Assembly: GCA_022614805.1 (NCBI GenBank)
Contig: JAKEHY010000020.1
Span: 62,001-126,000 of the forward strand
DNA: 64,000 bases
Origin: Candidatus Zixiibacteriota bacterium
GTDB taxonomy: Bacteria; Zixibacteria; MSB-5A5; DSPP01
Reading direction: 5' to 3'
The position numbers and the translations under genes were made by a program. How positions within the stretch are numbered: the stretch's first letter is position 1; each line of letters begins with the position of its first letter. This document shows, piece by piece, positions 17,063-24,596 of this stretch. The notes beneath the pieces are model-generated. The model made no database searches. It saw only the letters and a list, made by a program, of their open reading frames with translations, and had not been told where the DNA came from.

Positions 17063-18553
17063 TTATCCCACGCTTCCGTCGAGGCTGACGGACAATAATT
17101 TTGTCGCCTCCACGGCGAACTCCATCGGCAGCTCGCGAAAAACTTCCTTGCAGAATCCGTTCACCACCATCGAAATGGCGTTTTCGGTATTCAAGCCGCG
17201 CTGCTTGCAGTAAAAAATCTGGTCTTCGCTGATGCGCGAAGTCGAGGCCTCATGCTCGGCGGAGGAGGAACTGTTCTGCACCTCGATGTACGGGAAAGTA
17301 TTGGCGCTGCATTTATCTCCGATGAGCAGCGAATCGCACTGGGTGTAGTTGCGCGCACCCTTGGCCCGCGGCTGCATTTTCACCAGCCCGCGGTAAGTGT
17401 TGTTCCCGTGCCCGGCCGAAATCCCCTTGGAAACGATGGTGCTTTTGGTGTTTTTGCCGAAATGAATCATCTTCGTGCCGGTATCCGCCTGCTGGTAGTT
17501 GTTGGTCACCGCGACGGAGTAGAATTCGCCGATGGAATTCTCCCCTTCCAGAATTACCCCGGGATACTTCCAGGTAATCGCCGCGCCGGTTTCCACCTGC
17601 GTCCAGGAAATTTTCGAGTTCTTTCCCAAACACTTCCCCCGCTTGGTGACGAAGTTGAAAATTCCCCCCTTCCCTTCCTTGTCCCCGGCATACCAGTTCT
17701 GGATGGTGGAATATTTTACCGTGGCACCCTCGAGGGCGATAAGCTCAACGACCGCTGCATGCAGCTGGTTGGTATCCCGCATCGGTGCCGTGCACCCTTC
17801 CATATAGGAAACGTAGGCCCCCTCATCGGCGACAATCAGCGTGCGCTCGAATTGGCCGGTGTCGGCGGCGTTGATGCGGAAATAGGTGGAAAGCTCCATC
17901 GGACAGCGCACCCCTTTTGGAACGTAGCAGAAGGAGCCGTCGGTAAATACCGCCGAATTCAAGGCGGCAAAAAAGTTGTCGTTGGGCGGCACCACCGTGC
18001 CTAAATATTTTTTGACCAGCTCCGGATGGTTCTGCACCGCCTCGGAAAAAGAGCAAAAGATAATCCCCAGTTCGGCCAACTTCGCCTTGAAGGTGGTGGC
18101 GACCGAAACCGAGTCGAAAACGGCATCCACCGCCACACCGGTGAGCATTTTTTGCTCTTCGAGCGGTATCCCCAGCTTCTCGAAGGTTTTCAAAAGCTCC
18201 GGGTCCACCTGGTCCAAGCTGTCCAGCTTCGGTTTCTTTTTCGGCGCGGCGTAGTAAATGATATCCTGGTAGTTGATTTCCGGATAGTGGATGTTGGCCC
18301 ACTTCGGCTGGCCCTCTTCCTTGGCCATTTTTAGCCAGTGCGAAAACGCTTTCAGCCGCCATTCCAGCATAAACTCCGGCTCCTCCTTCTTGGCCGAAAT
18401 CAGCCGGATGATATCCTCATTCAAGCCCTTGGGGGCCTTGTCCTGCTCGATGTCGGTATAGAAGCCGTACTTGTATTCGCGGCTGACCAGTTCCTCAACC
18501 CCCGGTTCGGGGGTAGGGTTATGGAGCTTTATATTCTCATCCGTAATGGCCAT
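17063..18553 (-). CDS. sufB: Fe-S cluster assembly scaffold subunit SufB
   Basis: 496 residues, the usual length of about 480. Signatures include [20 protein letters not shown] at the N-terminus, [76 protein letters not shown] and [23 protein letters not shown] with the C-terminal cysteine implicated in cluster assembly. SufB builds the nascent cluster in SufBC2D. First gene of the operon. AGGGAAGGA lies shortly before the ATG, and an untranslated leader of about 70 bases follows the predicted transcription start. Confidence 0.97.
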   Translation of the reverse strand: MAITDENIKLHNPTPEPGVEELVSREYKYGFYTDIEQDKAPKGLNEDIIRLISAKKEEPEFMLEWRLKAFSHWLKMAKEEGQPKWANIHYPEINYQDIIYYAAPKKKPKLDSLDQVDPELLKTFEKLGIPLEEQKMLTGVAVDAVFDSVSVATTFKAKLAELGIIFCSFSEAVQNHPELVKKYLGTVVPPNDNFFAALNSAVFTDGSFCYVPKGVRCPMELSTYFRINAADTGQFERTLIVADEGAYVSYMEGCTAPMRDTNQLHAAVVELIALEGATVKYSTIQNWYAGDKEGKGGIFNFVTKRGKCLGKNSKISWTQVETGAAITWKYPGVILEGENSIGEFYSVAVTNNYQQADTGTKMIHFGKNTKSTIVSKGISAGHGNNTYRGLVKMQPRAKGARNYTQCDSLLIGDKCSANTFPYIEVQNSSSSAEHEASTSRISEDQIFYCKQRGLNTENAISMVVNGFCKEVFRELPMEFAVEATKLLSVSLDGSVG

Positions 18554-18577
18554 CTTTATCCTTCCCTATGCCTTTGC

Positions 18578-18602
18578 AGGGGTGGGTTTTGTGCCCATCC
18601 CT
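18578..18602. repeat. REP-like hairpin in the sufB leader
   Basis: AGGGGTGGG (18578-18586) and CCCATCCCT (18594-18602) form a nine-pair stem with one G-T wobble around a seven-base loop. On the coding (minus) strand it falls in the sufB untranslated leader, just after the predicted start site. It resembles the other GGG...CCC intergenic units of this window. Confidence 0.5.
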
Positions 18603-18606
18603 ATTC

Positions 18607-18623
18607 CCGACTATAATAGTCGG
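18607..18623. promoter_or_regulatory. IscR type 1-like operator of the SUF operon
   Basis: CCGACTATAATAGTCGG is a palindrome that fits all 17 positions of the published IscR type 1 core YYGACTRWWWYAGTCRR as I recall it. It begins six bases downstream of the predicted -10 box, so it covers the transcription start, where a bound Rrf2-family repressor would block initiation. No iscR-like gene lies in the window, so the regulator must be encoded elsewhere. Agreement of motif, position and target operon makes this a strong prediction. Confidence 0.85.
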
Positions 18624-18629
18624 CATTTA

Positions 18630-18659
18630 ATTATACGAACTTTATGGCTGAATTGTCAA
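18630..18659 (-). promoter_or_regulatory. Consensus sigma-70 promoter of sufB
   Basis: Read on the minus strand, TTGACA (18659-18654) and TATAAT (18635-18630) are separated by 18 bases. Both hexamers match the E. coli consensus exactly. Transcription would start near 18623, inside the IscR-like palindrome, about 70 bases before the sufB ATG. Such a strong promoter is expected for an operon held down by a repressor. Confidence 0.85.
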
Positions 18660-18740
18660 GCGTTTTTCAAACTTTTTTAGGCCTGGCTAAGCTCTTGTGG
18701 GGGTTAGGGATTCGGGCTTGTGAAATATCTAACAAGATTT

Positions 18741-18761
18741 GGGCGGGCACAAGATCCGCCC
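18741..18761. repeat. REP-like hairpin GGGCGG...CCGCCC
   Basis: GGGCGG (18741-18746) and CCGCCC (18756-18761) flank a nine-base loop GCACAAGAT, followed by CTACAAAAT. The CTACAAA tail matches that of the palindromes at 23333-23352 and 23375-23396, so this is probably another member of the same family. It lies between two minus-strand genes, downstream of the di-iron oxygenase gene. Confidence 0.5.
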
Positions 18762-18809
18762 TACAAAATCCAATCAAAAAATGATTCAATGACTCAATGA
18801 TTCAATCTC

Positions 18810-20471
18810 TCAATTCCCCACTATGTCATCATGCAAATCCCAAAGGGTTTGCGCCCCGTCGGAGCCGGAGATGGCGGAGGGCTTTTGCGAGGGACGTTCC
18901 GATTCGAATTTTGACATCGCCTGCGGGAAGGTGAAAAGCACCTTGAAGCGCGAAACGGGCTTGCCGACTTTGAACTCGTACAAAACGATGTCATCCTTGT
19001 CCGGCTGCACCTGCCCGTCTTTATAGACGTCATACCGGCTCCCCGGCTCGAACTCCACCATCCATCCCTTCGTGCGGGAAAGCTCCAGAATTTTTTCCCG
19101 GTCGGCCGGCGTAATGTCCACCAATTTGCGGTATTCAAGGTATTCCCGCTCCGAGGGAATCGGATAGCCGAAAACGTCCGTGTAATACCCGCGCAAGTGG
19201 GGCCAGGGGTCTTCGATGAAGGCCAAATGATATGGCCGCCAGGAAATCTCCGCCGTCGGAATTTTGCCGGAATTCAAAATTTCCCTCCGAACCGGTTCCG
19301 GCATATACATCGTAACTTTTTCCAAAAACGCCCGCATCTCCTTGCGCTGGGATTCGGACAAAAGCCCGCTCCGCTTGCCGTCATTCTGCCCCATAATGCG
19401 CTTGCGTACGGTGGTGGCCTCGTAGCCATTCAAATGCCCCGGGTCCATCTCCGGCGTGATGGCGACGGTGATGAACCCGTTCTTCCCCTTCGGATGGGGC
19501 ATCGTGAAAGTTAAAACCTCCCCGGCCGGCCCCTTCCGGTCCCAGGGTAAAATCGGATTTTTTGCGCCGATTTGGAAATTCCGCCGCGCCCCGTCCGAAT
19601 TGTACGGGTTGCCGTGCAGGCGGTAGGCCCGCGCCGACCATTCCCACTCCATTTTCAGATGCAAATCCATGGGGATTCTGCCCGCTTGCAGATAAAGCTC
19701 GATAATCTGCTGCCCGCTGCCCAAGTGTTTGGCTTCCTGCTTCAAGAAATAGCGCATCATCCCGGCGTAGAGGGCGTCCGCCGTGTCGCTGGAGGAGACC
19801 AATTTCGACCAGCCGTCCCGGTCCTGCTTGTCGAAGTAATGCCCCATTTCGGGAAGCGTCTCCACCGGCGGGTTGAACTCGATTAGGGGCTGCTGCAAAT
19901 TCGGGTCGTCGGAGTTGGCGTTGCGCGCCAGCAAATCCTCCACCAAAAGCCATTCGAAATCGCCGCCGGTCATCCCCAGCCAGTATCCCATCTGCGTGCC
20001 GTGTTCCCCCTCTTCGCCGATGACGTTGCGGGCGTATTTTTCAAAAATCGGCGGCATATAGCCCAGTTTGCGGAGCTGGTTTTGCTGCTGGCTGGAGCCG
20101 AATTCGGAGGAGCCCTGGTGATAGGCGATGATGTTTTGCGTCTGGCGGATGGTGCCTCCCGCCAGCCAGGATAGTTTGTCCTCGGGATAGCCCACCGGGT
20201 TGATTCCCAAAAGCTTGGCGATGTGGGGATGGAGGAAGCGCTCCTTCCCCTTGAAAAGCCCGTAATGCACCGGCTCCTTGGTCAAAAGGTGCATATCGGT
20301 GGCGACGGCCCGCAGCGTGGTTCCCTCCACCCAGTCGAAAACGCCGGAGTCGATGGCCCAGCGGGTGTAGGCCTCGGCATAATCGTCCATCGAGCGGATG
20401 TTCGGGCGGGGGAAGGCCTCGGCGTAAAAATTCGGCTTGTGCGGGTCGTAGGTTTTGAACGGAATCGCCAT
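18810..20471 (-). CDS. BoxB-like ferritin-fold di-iron oxygenase
   Basis: 553 residues. Two ExxH motifs, EGEH (154-157, in VIGEEGEHGTQ) and EAKH (246-249, in YFLKQEAKHL), lie 92 residues apart with Glu123 upstream and Asp214/Asp217 between. This is nearly the ligand spacing I recall for the benzoyl-CoA 2,3-epoxidase subunit BoxB. The segments around EFNPPVETLPEMGHYFDKQDRDGW also resemble BoxB. The C-terminal 300 residues are longer than in BoxB (about 473 residues) and show no motif I can name. No boxA, boxC or CoA-ligase genes are near, so the substrate is unknown. It may be a distinct di-iron monooxygenase. Confidence 0.6.
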   Translation of the reverse strand: MAIPFKTYDPHKPNFYAEAFPRPNIRSMDDYAEAYTRWAIDSGVFDWVEGTTLRAVATDMHLLTKEPVHYGLFKGKERFLHPHIAKLLGINPVGYPEDKLSWLAGGTIRQTQNIIAYHQGSSEFGSSQQQNQLRKLGYMPPIFEKYARNVIGEEGEHGTQMGYWLGMTGGDFEWLLVEDLLARNANSDDPNLQQPLIEFNPPVETLPEMGHYFDKQDRDGWSKLVSSSDTADALYAGMMRYFLKQEAKHLGSGQQIIELYLQAGRIPMDLHLKMEWEWSARAYRLHGNPYNSDGARRNFQIGAKNPILPWDRKGPAGEVLTFTMPHPKGKNGFITVAITPEMDPGHLNGYEATTVRKRIMGQNDGKRSGLLSESQRKEMRAFLEKVTMYMPEPVRREILNSGKIPTAEISWRPYHLAFIEDPWPHLRGYYTDVFGYPIPSEREYLEYRKLVDITPADREKILELSRTKGWMVEFEPGSRYDVYKDGQVQPDKDDIVLYEFKVGKPVSRFKVLFTFPQAMSKFESERPSQKPSAISGSDGAQTLWDLHDDIVGN

Positions 20472-20959
20472 CCTTCATAAGTTAAAAAATCCTGCCTGAT
20501 TGGCAAGCGTTACAAAAACGATGGGGAAAGAGGGAGGAAATTAAGGATTGGCGGTTCGACCCTTCGGTTATGCGCCCTTCGACTACGCTCAGGGTCTTCG
20601 ACAAAAACGGTGGGGAAAGAGGGGTGAAATTGAGGATTTTTTTGGAAAATCGAAAAGCAAAAACCGTTGGAAAGTTGTTGTGATTTTAGGGGAAAGTGCA
20701 ATTTAATACACATCCTTAAACGCAATGTCCGGGAGCGGGTTGGAAAAAGTGACAAATTATTATTCGGTCATCGGTTCGAATTTCTTGGCTGGCAGGAGCT
20801 TGCGCCGGGCATTTTTTTCGGGGTTTTTGGGCTGGTAAAAGCGGAAGTGAAAATTCATTGAATTTTTTTTGATTCTAAAATACCTCTTGACTTCCGCTCA
20901 ATTTGGGCTTGATTTTATATGGACAGGAAATCCCAAGTCCCTGCCTTGAAGGAGAACTC
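20472..20959. other. 488-base non-coding region with direct repeat and REP-like motif
   Basis: No gene is convincing here. A 38-base imperfect direct repeat occurs at 20512-20549 and 20601-20638 (34 of 38 identical; shared core ACAAAAACG, TGGGGAAAGAGGG, GAAATT). Between the copies, 20575-20594 carries CCCTTCGACTACGCTCAGGG, a sequence type I recall as a dispersed repeat in many bacteria. The right third is AT-rich and must hold the promoter of the downstream secreted-protein gene. TTGACT at 20887 has no well-spaced -10 partner. Confidence 0.6.
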
Positions 20960-23287
20960 TTGAGGCCCAAAAACCTCCTCTTTACAGCCCTGCTGACCCT
21001 CCTCCCCACCCTTGCACCCGCTTTCCAGCCTCTTTTTGATTCCTGGGTAAGCTATGACGTGACGAAATTGCCAACTTCTGTTTCTGCCGCAGATCTCGAT
21101 GGGGATGGAGACCTCGATTTAGCTGTAACAAATCAAGGCAGTGCCACCGTTTCTATTCTTAAGAATAATGGTAACGGAACTTTTAACCCCAAAGTTGACT
21201 TTGGGACTGGACATTTTCCATCCTCTGTTTTCGCTGCCGATTTTGACGGGGATGGAGATTCAGATTTGGCTGTGGCGAATTGGACCGAGGGCACCGTTTC
21301 CATTCTAAAAAACAACGGCGATGGAACCTTCGCTTTAAAAGTTGACTATTATTCAGGACAGAACCCCCAATGTGTTACTGCTTCCGATCTGGATAGGGAC
21401 GGTGATCTGGATTTAGCTGTGGTAAATTCCAATAGCAACACGGTTTCTACTCTCAGAAACAATGGCAATGGAACCTTTGCCTCCAAAACTGATTATGGGA
21501 CAGGAACTCCACCTTATTCAGTTTTTGCTGCTGATTTAGACGGAGATGAATACCCGGATTTAGCTGTCGTAGATAGTGGCATCTCGATATTCAAGAACAA
21601 TGCGAATGGAACTTTTAGCGCCAAAGTCGATTACGGCACCGGCAACTGGCCACAGTCAGTTTCTGCAGCCGACTTAGATGCGGACGGAGATGCGGATTTG
21701 GTTGTAGCAAATCTATCAGACGACAATGTTTCCGTGCTCAAAAACAACGGCGATGGAACGTTTGACACAAAAATTGATTATCAAGTAGGAGTCCAACCGG
21801 TATATGTTGTTGCAGTCGATTTAGATAGTGATGGAGACAAGGATCTGGCGGTGGCGAATGTATATGGTTTCACGGTTTCCATTCTCAGGAATAATGGCGA
21901 TGGAACTTTCGCACCGAATATAGAATATGGAACTGGAAATTTTCCTCTCGCCGTTTTTGCTGCTGACTTAGACGGAGACGGAGATTCAGACCTGGCTGTA
22001 ACAAATTATAGTATTAATACCATTGGCGTTCTCAAGAACAACGGAGACGGAACATTTGATACCAAAGATGACTACAAGACAGGTAATTATCCCATTTCAG
22101 TTTTTGCTACTGACGCAGACGTAGATGGATATCCTGATCTGGCCGTGGCAAATTACAATAGCAATACCCTTTCTATTCTCAAAAACAAGGGCGATGGGAC
22201 ATTTTCCACCAAAGTTGACTATTTAACCGGTGTTCAACCGCAATCCGTCTACGGAGGAGATTTGGATCAAAATGGGTATCCAGATTTGGCTGTAGTAAAT
22301 TATGGTAGTAACACGCTTTCTATTTTCAAGAATAACGCCGACGGAACCTTTGCCCCCAAGGTGGATTATGGAACAGGTACCAGTCCTTATTTTGTTGTTG
22401 CCTCAGACGTGGACAATGATAGATATCTAGACTTAATTGTGGTAAGTAGTGTCGACAACACCGTTTCCATTTTCAGAAATTATGGTGACGCTACTTTTGC
22501 CGACAAAGTTGACTATCTGACCGGGATTCAACCACAATCTGTTTTTGCGGAAGATTTGGATCAAGACGAATACCCGGATTTGGCAGTCACCAATTTTAAC
22601 AGCAATACTGTTTCCATCCTTAAAAATAATGGCGATGGAACTTTTGCCTCCAAAAACGATTATGCAACGGGAAACGGCCCTTACGCTGTCTTTGCTCTCG
22701 ATCTGGACGGCGATTCAGACTTGGATTTGGCTGTGCTAAATTATAGTAGCTACACTCTTTCCGTATTCAAGAACATCAGTGATGGAACCTTTTCTCCAAA
22801 AGTTGATTACAAAACGGGAGATTCTCCAGTATCAGTTTTTGCTGCTGATCTTGATGGCGATTCGTATGCGGATTTAACTGTGGCAAATCATCGTAGTGCC
22901 ACGATTTCCATTCTCAAGAATAATGGTAACGGAACTTTTACCACTAAAACGGACTATGGTACAGGCCGTGGAGCCCGCTCAGTTATCGCGGTGGATTTAA
23001 ATGGAGATGGGAGTCGGGATCTGGTCGAAACAAATGCTGGAGATGCTACCGTTTCTGTATTAAAAAACCTCCCCAACACGGGGTGCGCGAACACACTCGG
23101 CGATTTAGACCATGATTGTATTTTGGCGGTCAATGATGTCATTCTCCAATTAAACTGTGTTTTCTTGGACTTTGGCGACTGCCGGTTAAGTTTGACGGAC
23201 GTCAATTGCAGTGGTAATTTGAGCGCGGCGGACATTGTGCTGCTTTTGCGTGCCGTTTTTGCAAACCAGCCGCTGCAGTGCCCATAG
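20960..23287 (+). CDS. Secreted FG-GAP/VCBS beta-propeller protein with dockerin-like C-terminus
   Basis: 775 residues from TTG 20960, chosen because AAGGAG (20949-20954) sits five bases upstream and the product then opens with a signal peptide (MRPKNLLFTALL to APAFQ). Fourteen repeats of about 49 residues follow, each with a calcium loop of the DLDGDGDLDLAV type and a SILKNNGDGTF turn, enough for two seven-bladed propellers. The last 65 residues hold two EF-hand-like loops (DLDHDCILAVND and DVNCSGNLSAAD), as in dockerin-like tails. Probably a secreted or surface adhesion protein. Base composition is more AT-rich than its neighbours. Confidence 0.85.
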   Translation: MRPKNLLFTALLTLLPTLAPAFQPLFDSWVSYDVTKLPTSVSAADLDGDGDLDLAVTNQGSATVSILKNNGNGTFNPKVDFGTGHFPSSVFAADFDGDGDSDLAVANWTEGTVSILKNNGDGTFALKVDYYSGQNPQCVTASDLDRDGDLDLAVVNSNSNTVSTLRNNGNGTFASKTDYGTGTPPYSVFAADLDGDEYPDLAVVDSGISIFKNNANGTFSAKVDYGTGNWPQSVSAADLDADGDADLVVANLSDDNVSVLKNNGDGTFDTKIDYQVGVQPVYVVAVDLDSDGDKDLAVANVYGFTVSILRNNGDGTFAPNIEYGTGNFPLAVFAADLDGDGDSDLAVTNYSINTIGVLKNNGDGTFDTKDDYKTGNYPISVFATDADVDGYPDLAVANYNSNTLSILKNKGDGTFSTKVDYLTGVQPQSVYGGDLDQNGYPDLAVVNYGSNTLSIFKNNADGTFAPKVDYGTGTSPYFVVASDVDNDRYLDLIVVSSVDNTVSIFRNYGDATFADKVDYLTGIQPQSVFAEDLDQDEYPDLAVTNFNSNTVSILKNNGDGTFASKNDYATGNGPYAVFALDLDGDSDLDLAVLNYSSYTLSVFKNISDGTFSPKVDYKTGDSPVSVFAADLDGDSYADLTVANHRSATISILKNNGNGTFTTKTDYGTGRGARSVIAVDLNGDGSRDLVETNAGDATVSVLKNLPNTGCANTLGDLDHDCILAVNDVILQLNCVFLDFGDCRLSLTDVNCSGNLSAADIVLLLRAVFANQPLQCP

Positions 23288-23332
23288 GGACGGCAGGCCA
23301 CCCAACGGAGATCTAAAGACCTCGCCACCGGT

Positions 23333-23396
23333 GGGCACAATTTATTGTGCCCCTACAAATGCAAAGGCAAAGACGGGCAGACACGCGGGCCTGCCC
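23333..23396. repeat. REP-like pair (GGGCACAAT and GGGCAG units)
   Basis: GGGCACAATTTATTGTGCCC (23333-23352) is a near-perfect copy of 13105-13124 in the opposite orientation, followed by CTACAAAT. A second hairpin has GGGCAG (23375-23380) and CTGCCC (23391-23396), again followed by CTACAAAT. Two units in tandem sharing the CTACAAAT tail form a BIME-like cluster between convergent genes, where it could also end transcription from both sides. Confidence 0.7.
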
Positions 23397-23444
23397 CTAC
23401 AAATACAAAGAAAATGGGCGGGGAAACAGGGCAGGTTCGAGACG

Positions 23445-24467
23445 CTATTCGCTTAAAAGGTAGGCGAACATCAGGGGGGCGACGATGGTGGCGTCTGATT
23501 CGATGATGAAGCTGGGAGTCTCCTTGGCGATTTTCCCCCAGGTGATTTTTTCGTTGGGGGTGGCGCCCGAGTAGGAGCCGTACGAGGTGATGCTGTCCGA
23601 TATCTGGCAGAAGTAGGCCCATTTTTTGACGTTTTCGCGGAACAAATCCTGCTCCAAAAGAGGCACCACGCAGATGGGAAAATCACCGGCGATGCCGCCG
23701 CCAATCTGGAAAAAACCGATGGGGGACTTGGCCGAAGTTTGCTCGTACCAATCGATGAGCGCATCCATGTACTCGAGGCCCGATTTGACGATGGAGATTT
23801 TTTTGATGTTCCCTTTTTTGAAATCCGCCACGAACTTGTTGCCGAGGGTAGAGTCCTCCCAGCCGCCGACGAAGATGGGGAGGTTTTTTTCGGCCGCCGC
23901 CACCATCCAGGAATCGCGCGGGTCGATTTCGTACAGCTTTTCCAGGGCGCCGTCGTTTATCATCTGGTACATATATTCGTGGGGGAAATAGCGCTCCCCC
24001 TTCTCTTCGGCTTTCTTCCAGTATTCAAAGATAATCCGTTCAATCCGGCGCATCGCCTCTTCTTCCGGGATGCAGGTATCGGTGACGCGGTTCAAATGCC
24101 GGTTCAGAAGTTTTTCCTCGTCATCCTTGGTCAGATGGCGGTAGCCGGGGATTCGCTCGTAAAAATTATGCGCCACCAAGTTAAAAATGTCCTCTTCCAG
24201 GTTGGCACCGGTGGTGGAGATGGCGTGGATTTTTCCCTTGCGAATCATCTCCGCCAGCGTGATGCCGAGCTCGCCCGTGCTCATCGCTCCCGCCATCGCC
24301 AGAAACATTTTGCCCCCGCCCGCGAGAAGCTGTTCGTAGGCGCGGCAGGCGTCTTTTAACACGGCGGCATTGAAATGCTGAAAGTTCCGGTCGATGAAGG
24401 CGCGGACGGCGGCAAACTGGCCGACTGCTTCGGCCGGTTTTACTTCTTTTTCCAAAACCCGTTTCAT
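23445..24467 (-). CDS. Deoxyhypusine synthase-family protein (probable homospermidine-type synthase)
   Basis: 340 residues. DHS-family features are seen along the length: AMAGAMSTGELGITLAEMI, ISTTGANLEEDIFNLV, LPIFVGGWEDSTLGNKFV, GGGIAGDFPICVVPLL and SGATPNEKITWGKI, whose WGK lysine is the residue that carries the butylamine intermediate. Bacteria lack eIF5A. Characterised bacterial DHS-like enzymes instead make homospermidine or related polyamines from spermidine and putrescine with NAD. A weak promoter (TTGCAA, 17 bases, TAAACT) places the start only a few bases before the ATG, and no Shine-Dalgarno is seen. The transcript may be nearly leaderless. Confidence 0.82.
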   Translation of the reverse strand: MKRVLEKEVKPAEAVGQFAAVRAFIDRNFQHFNAAVLKDACRAYEQLLAGGGKMFLAMAGAMSTGELGITLAEMIRKGKIHAISTTGANLEEDIFNLVAHNFYERIPGYRHLTKDDEEKLLNRHLNRVTDTCIPEEEAMRRIERIIFEYWKKAEEKGERYFPHEYMYQMINDGALEKLYEIDPRDSWMVAAAEKNLPIFVGGWEDSTLGNKFVADFKKGNIKKISIVKSGLEYMDALIDWYEQTSAKSPIGFFQIGGGIAGDFPICVVPLLEQDLFRENVKKWAYFCQISDSITSYGSYSGATPNEKITWGKIAKETPSFIIESDATIVAPLMFAYLLSE

Positions 24468-24540
24468 CGTTGATATAGTTTAACACCACTTCCCGGTTTT
24501 TGCAACAATTTTGAGGCAATAGAAGACCGCTCAAACTGAA

Positions 24541-24569
24541 TTGACAGAAACAATCTTCCGATGTAGTAT
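24541..24569 (+). promoter_or_regulatory. Sigma-70 promoter of aconitase gene
   Basis: TTGACA (24541-24546) and TAGTAT (24564-24569) are separated by exactly 17 bases. Transcription would begin near 24576, which coincides with an in-frame ATG. This argues that the true translation start is the ATG at 24597, which has its own Shine-Dalgarno inside the transcript. Confidence 0.6.
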
Positions 24570-24596
24570 AGAGATATGCAGTCGAAAGGAAAGAAA

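Noticed and set aside
20887-20919. TTGACT followed by TTTTATAT as a promoter for the FG-GAP gene
   Set aside because: Spacing to any -10-like hexamer is 20 or more bases; not convincing.
21060-23060. Regularly repeated DNA inside the FG-GAP gene that might be mistaken for a CRISPR array
   Set aside because: The repeats are coding, in frame, about 147 bases long and diverged; no cas genes are present.
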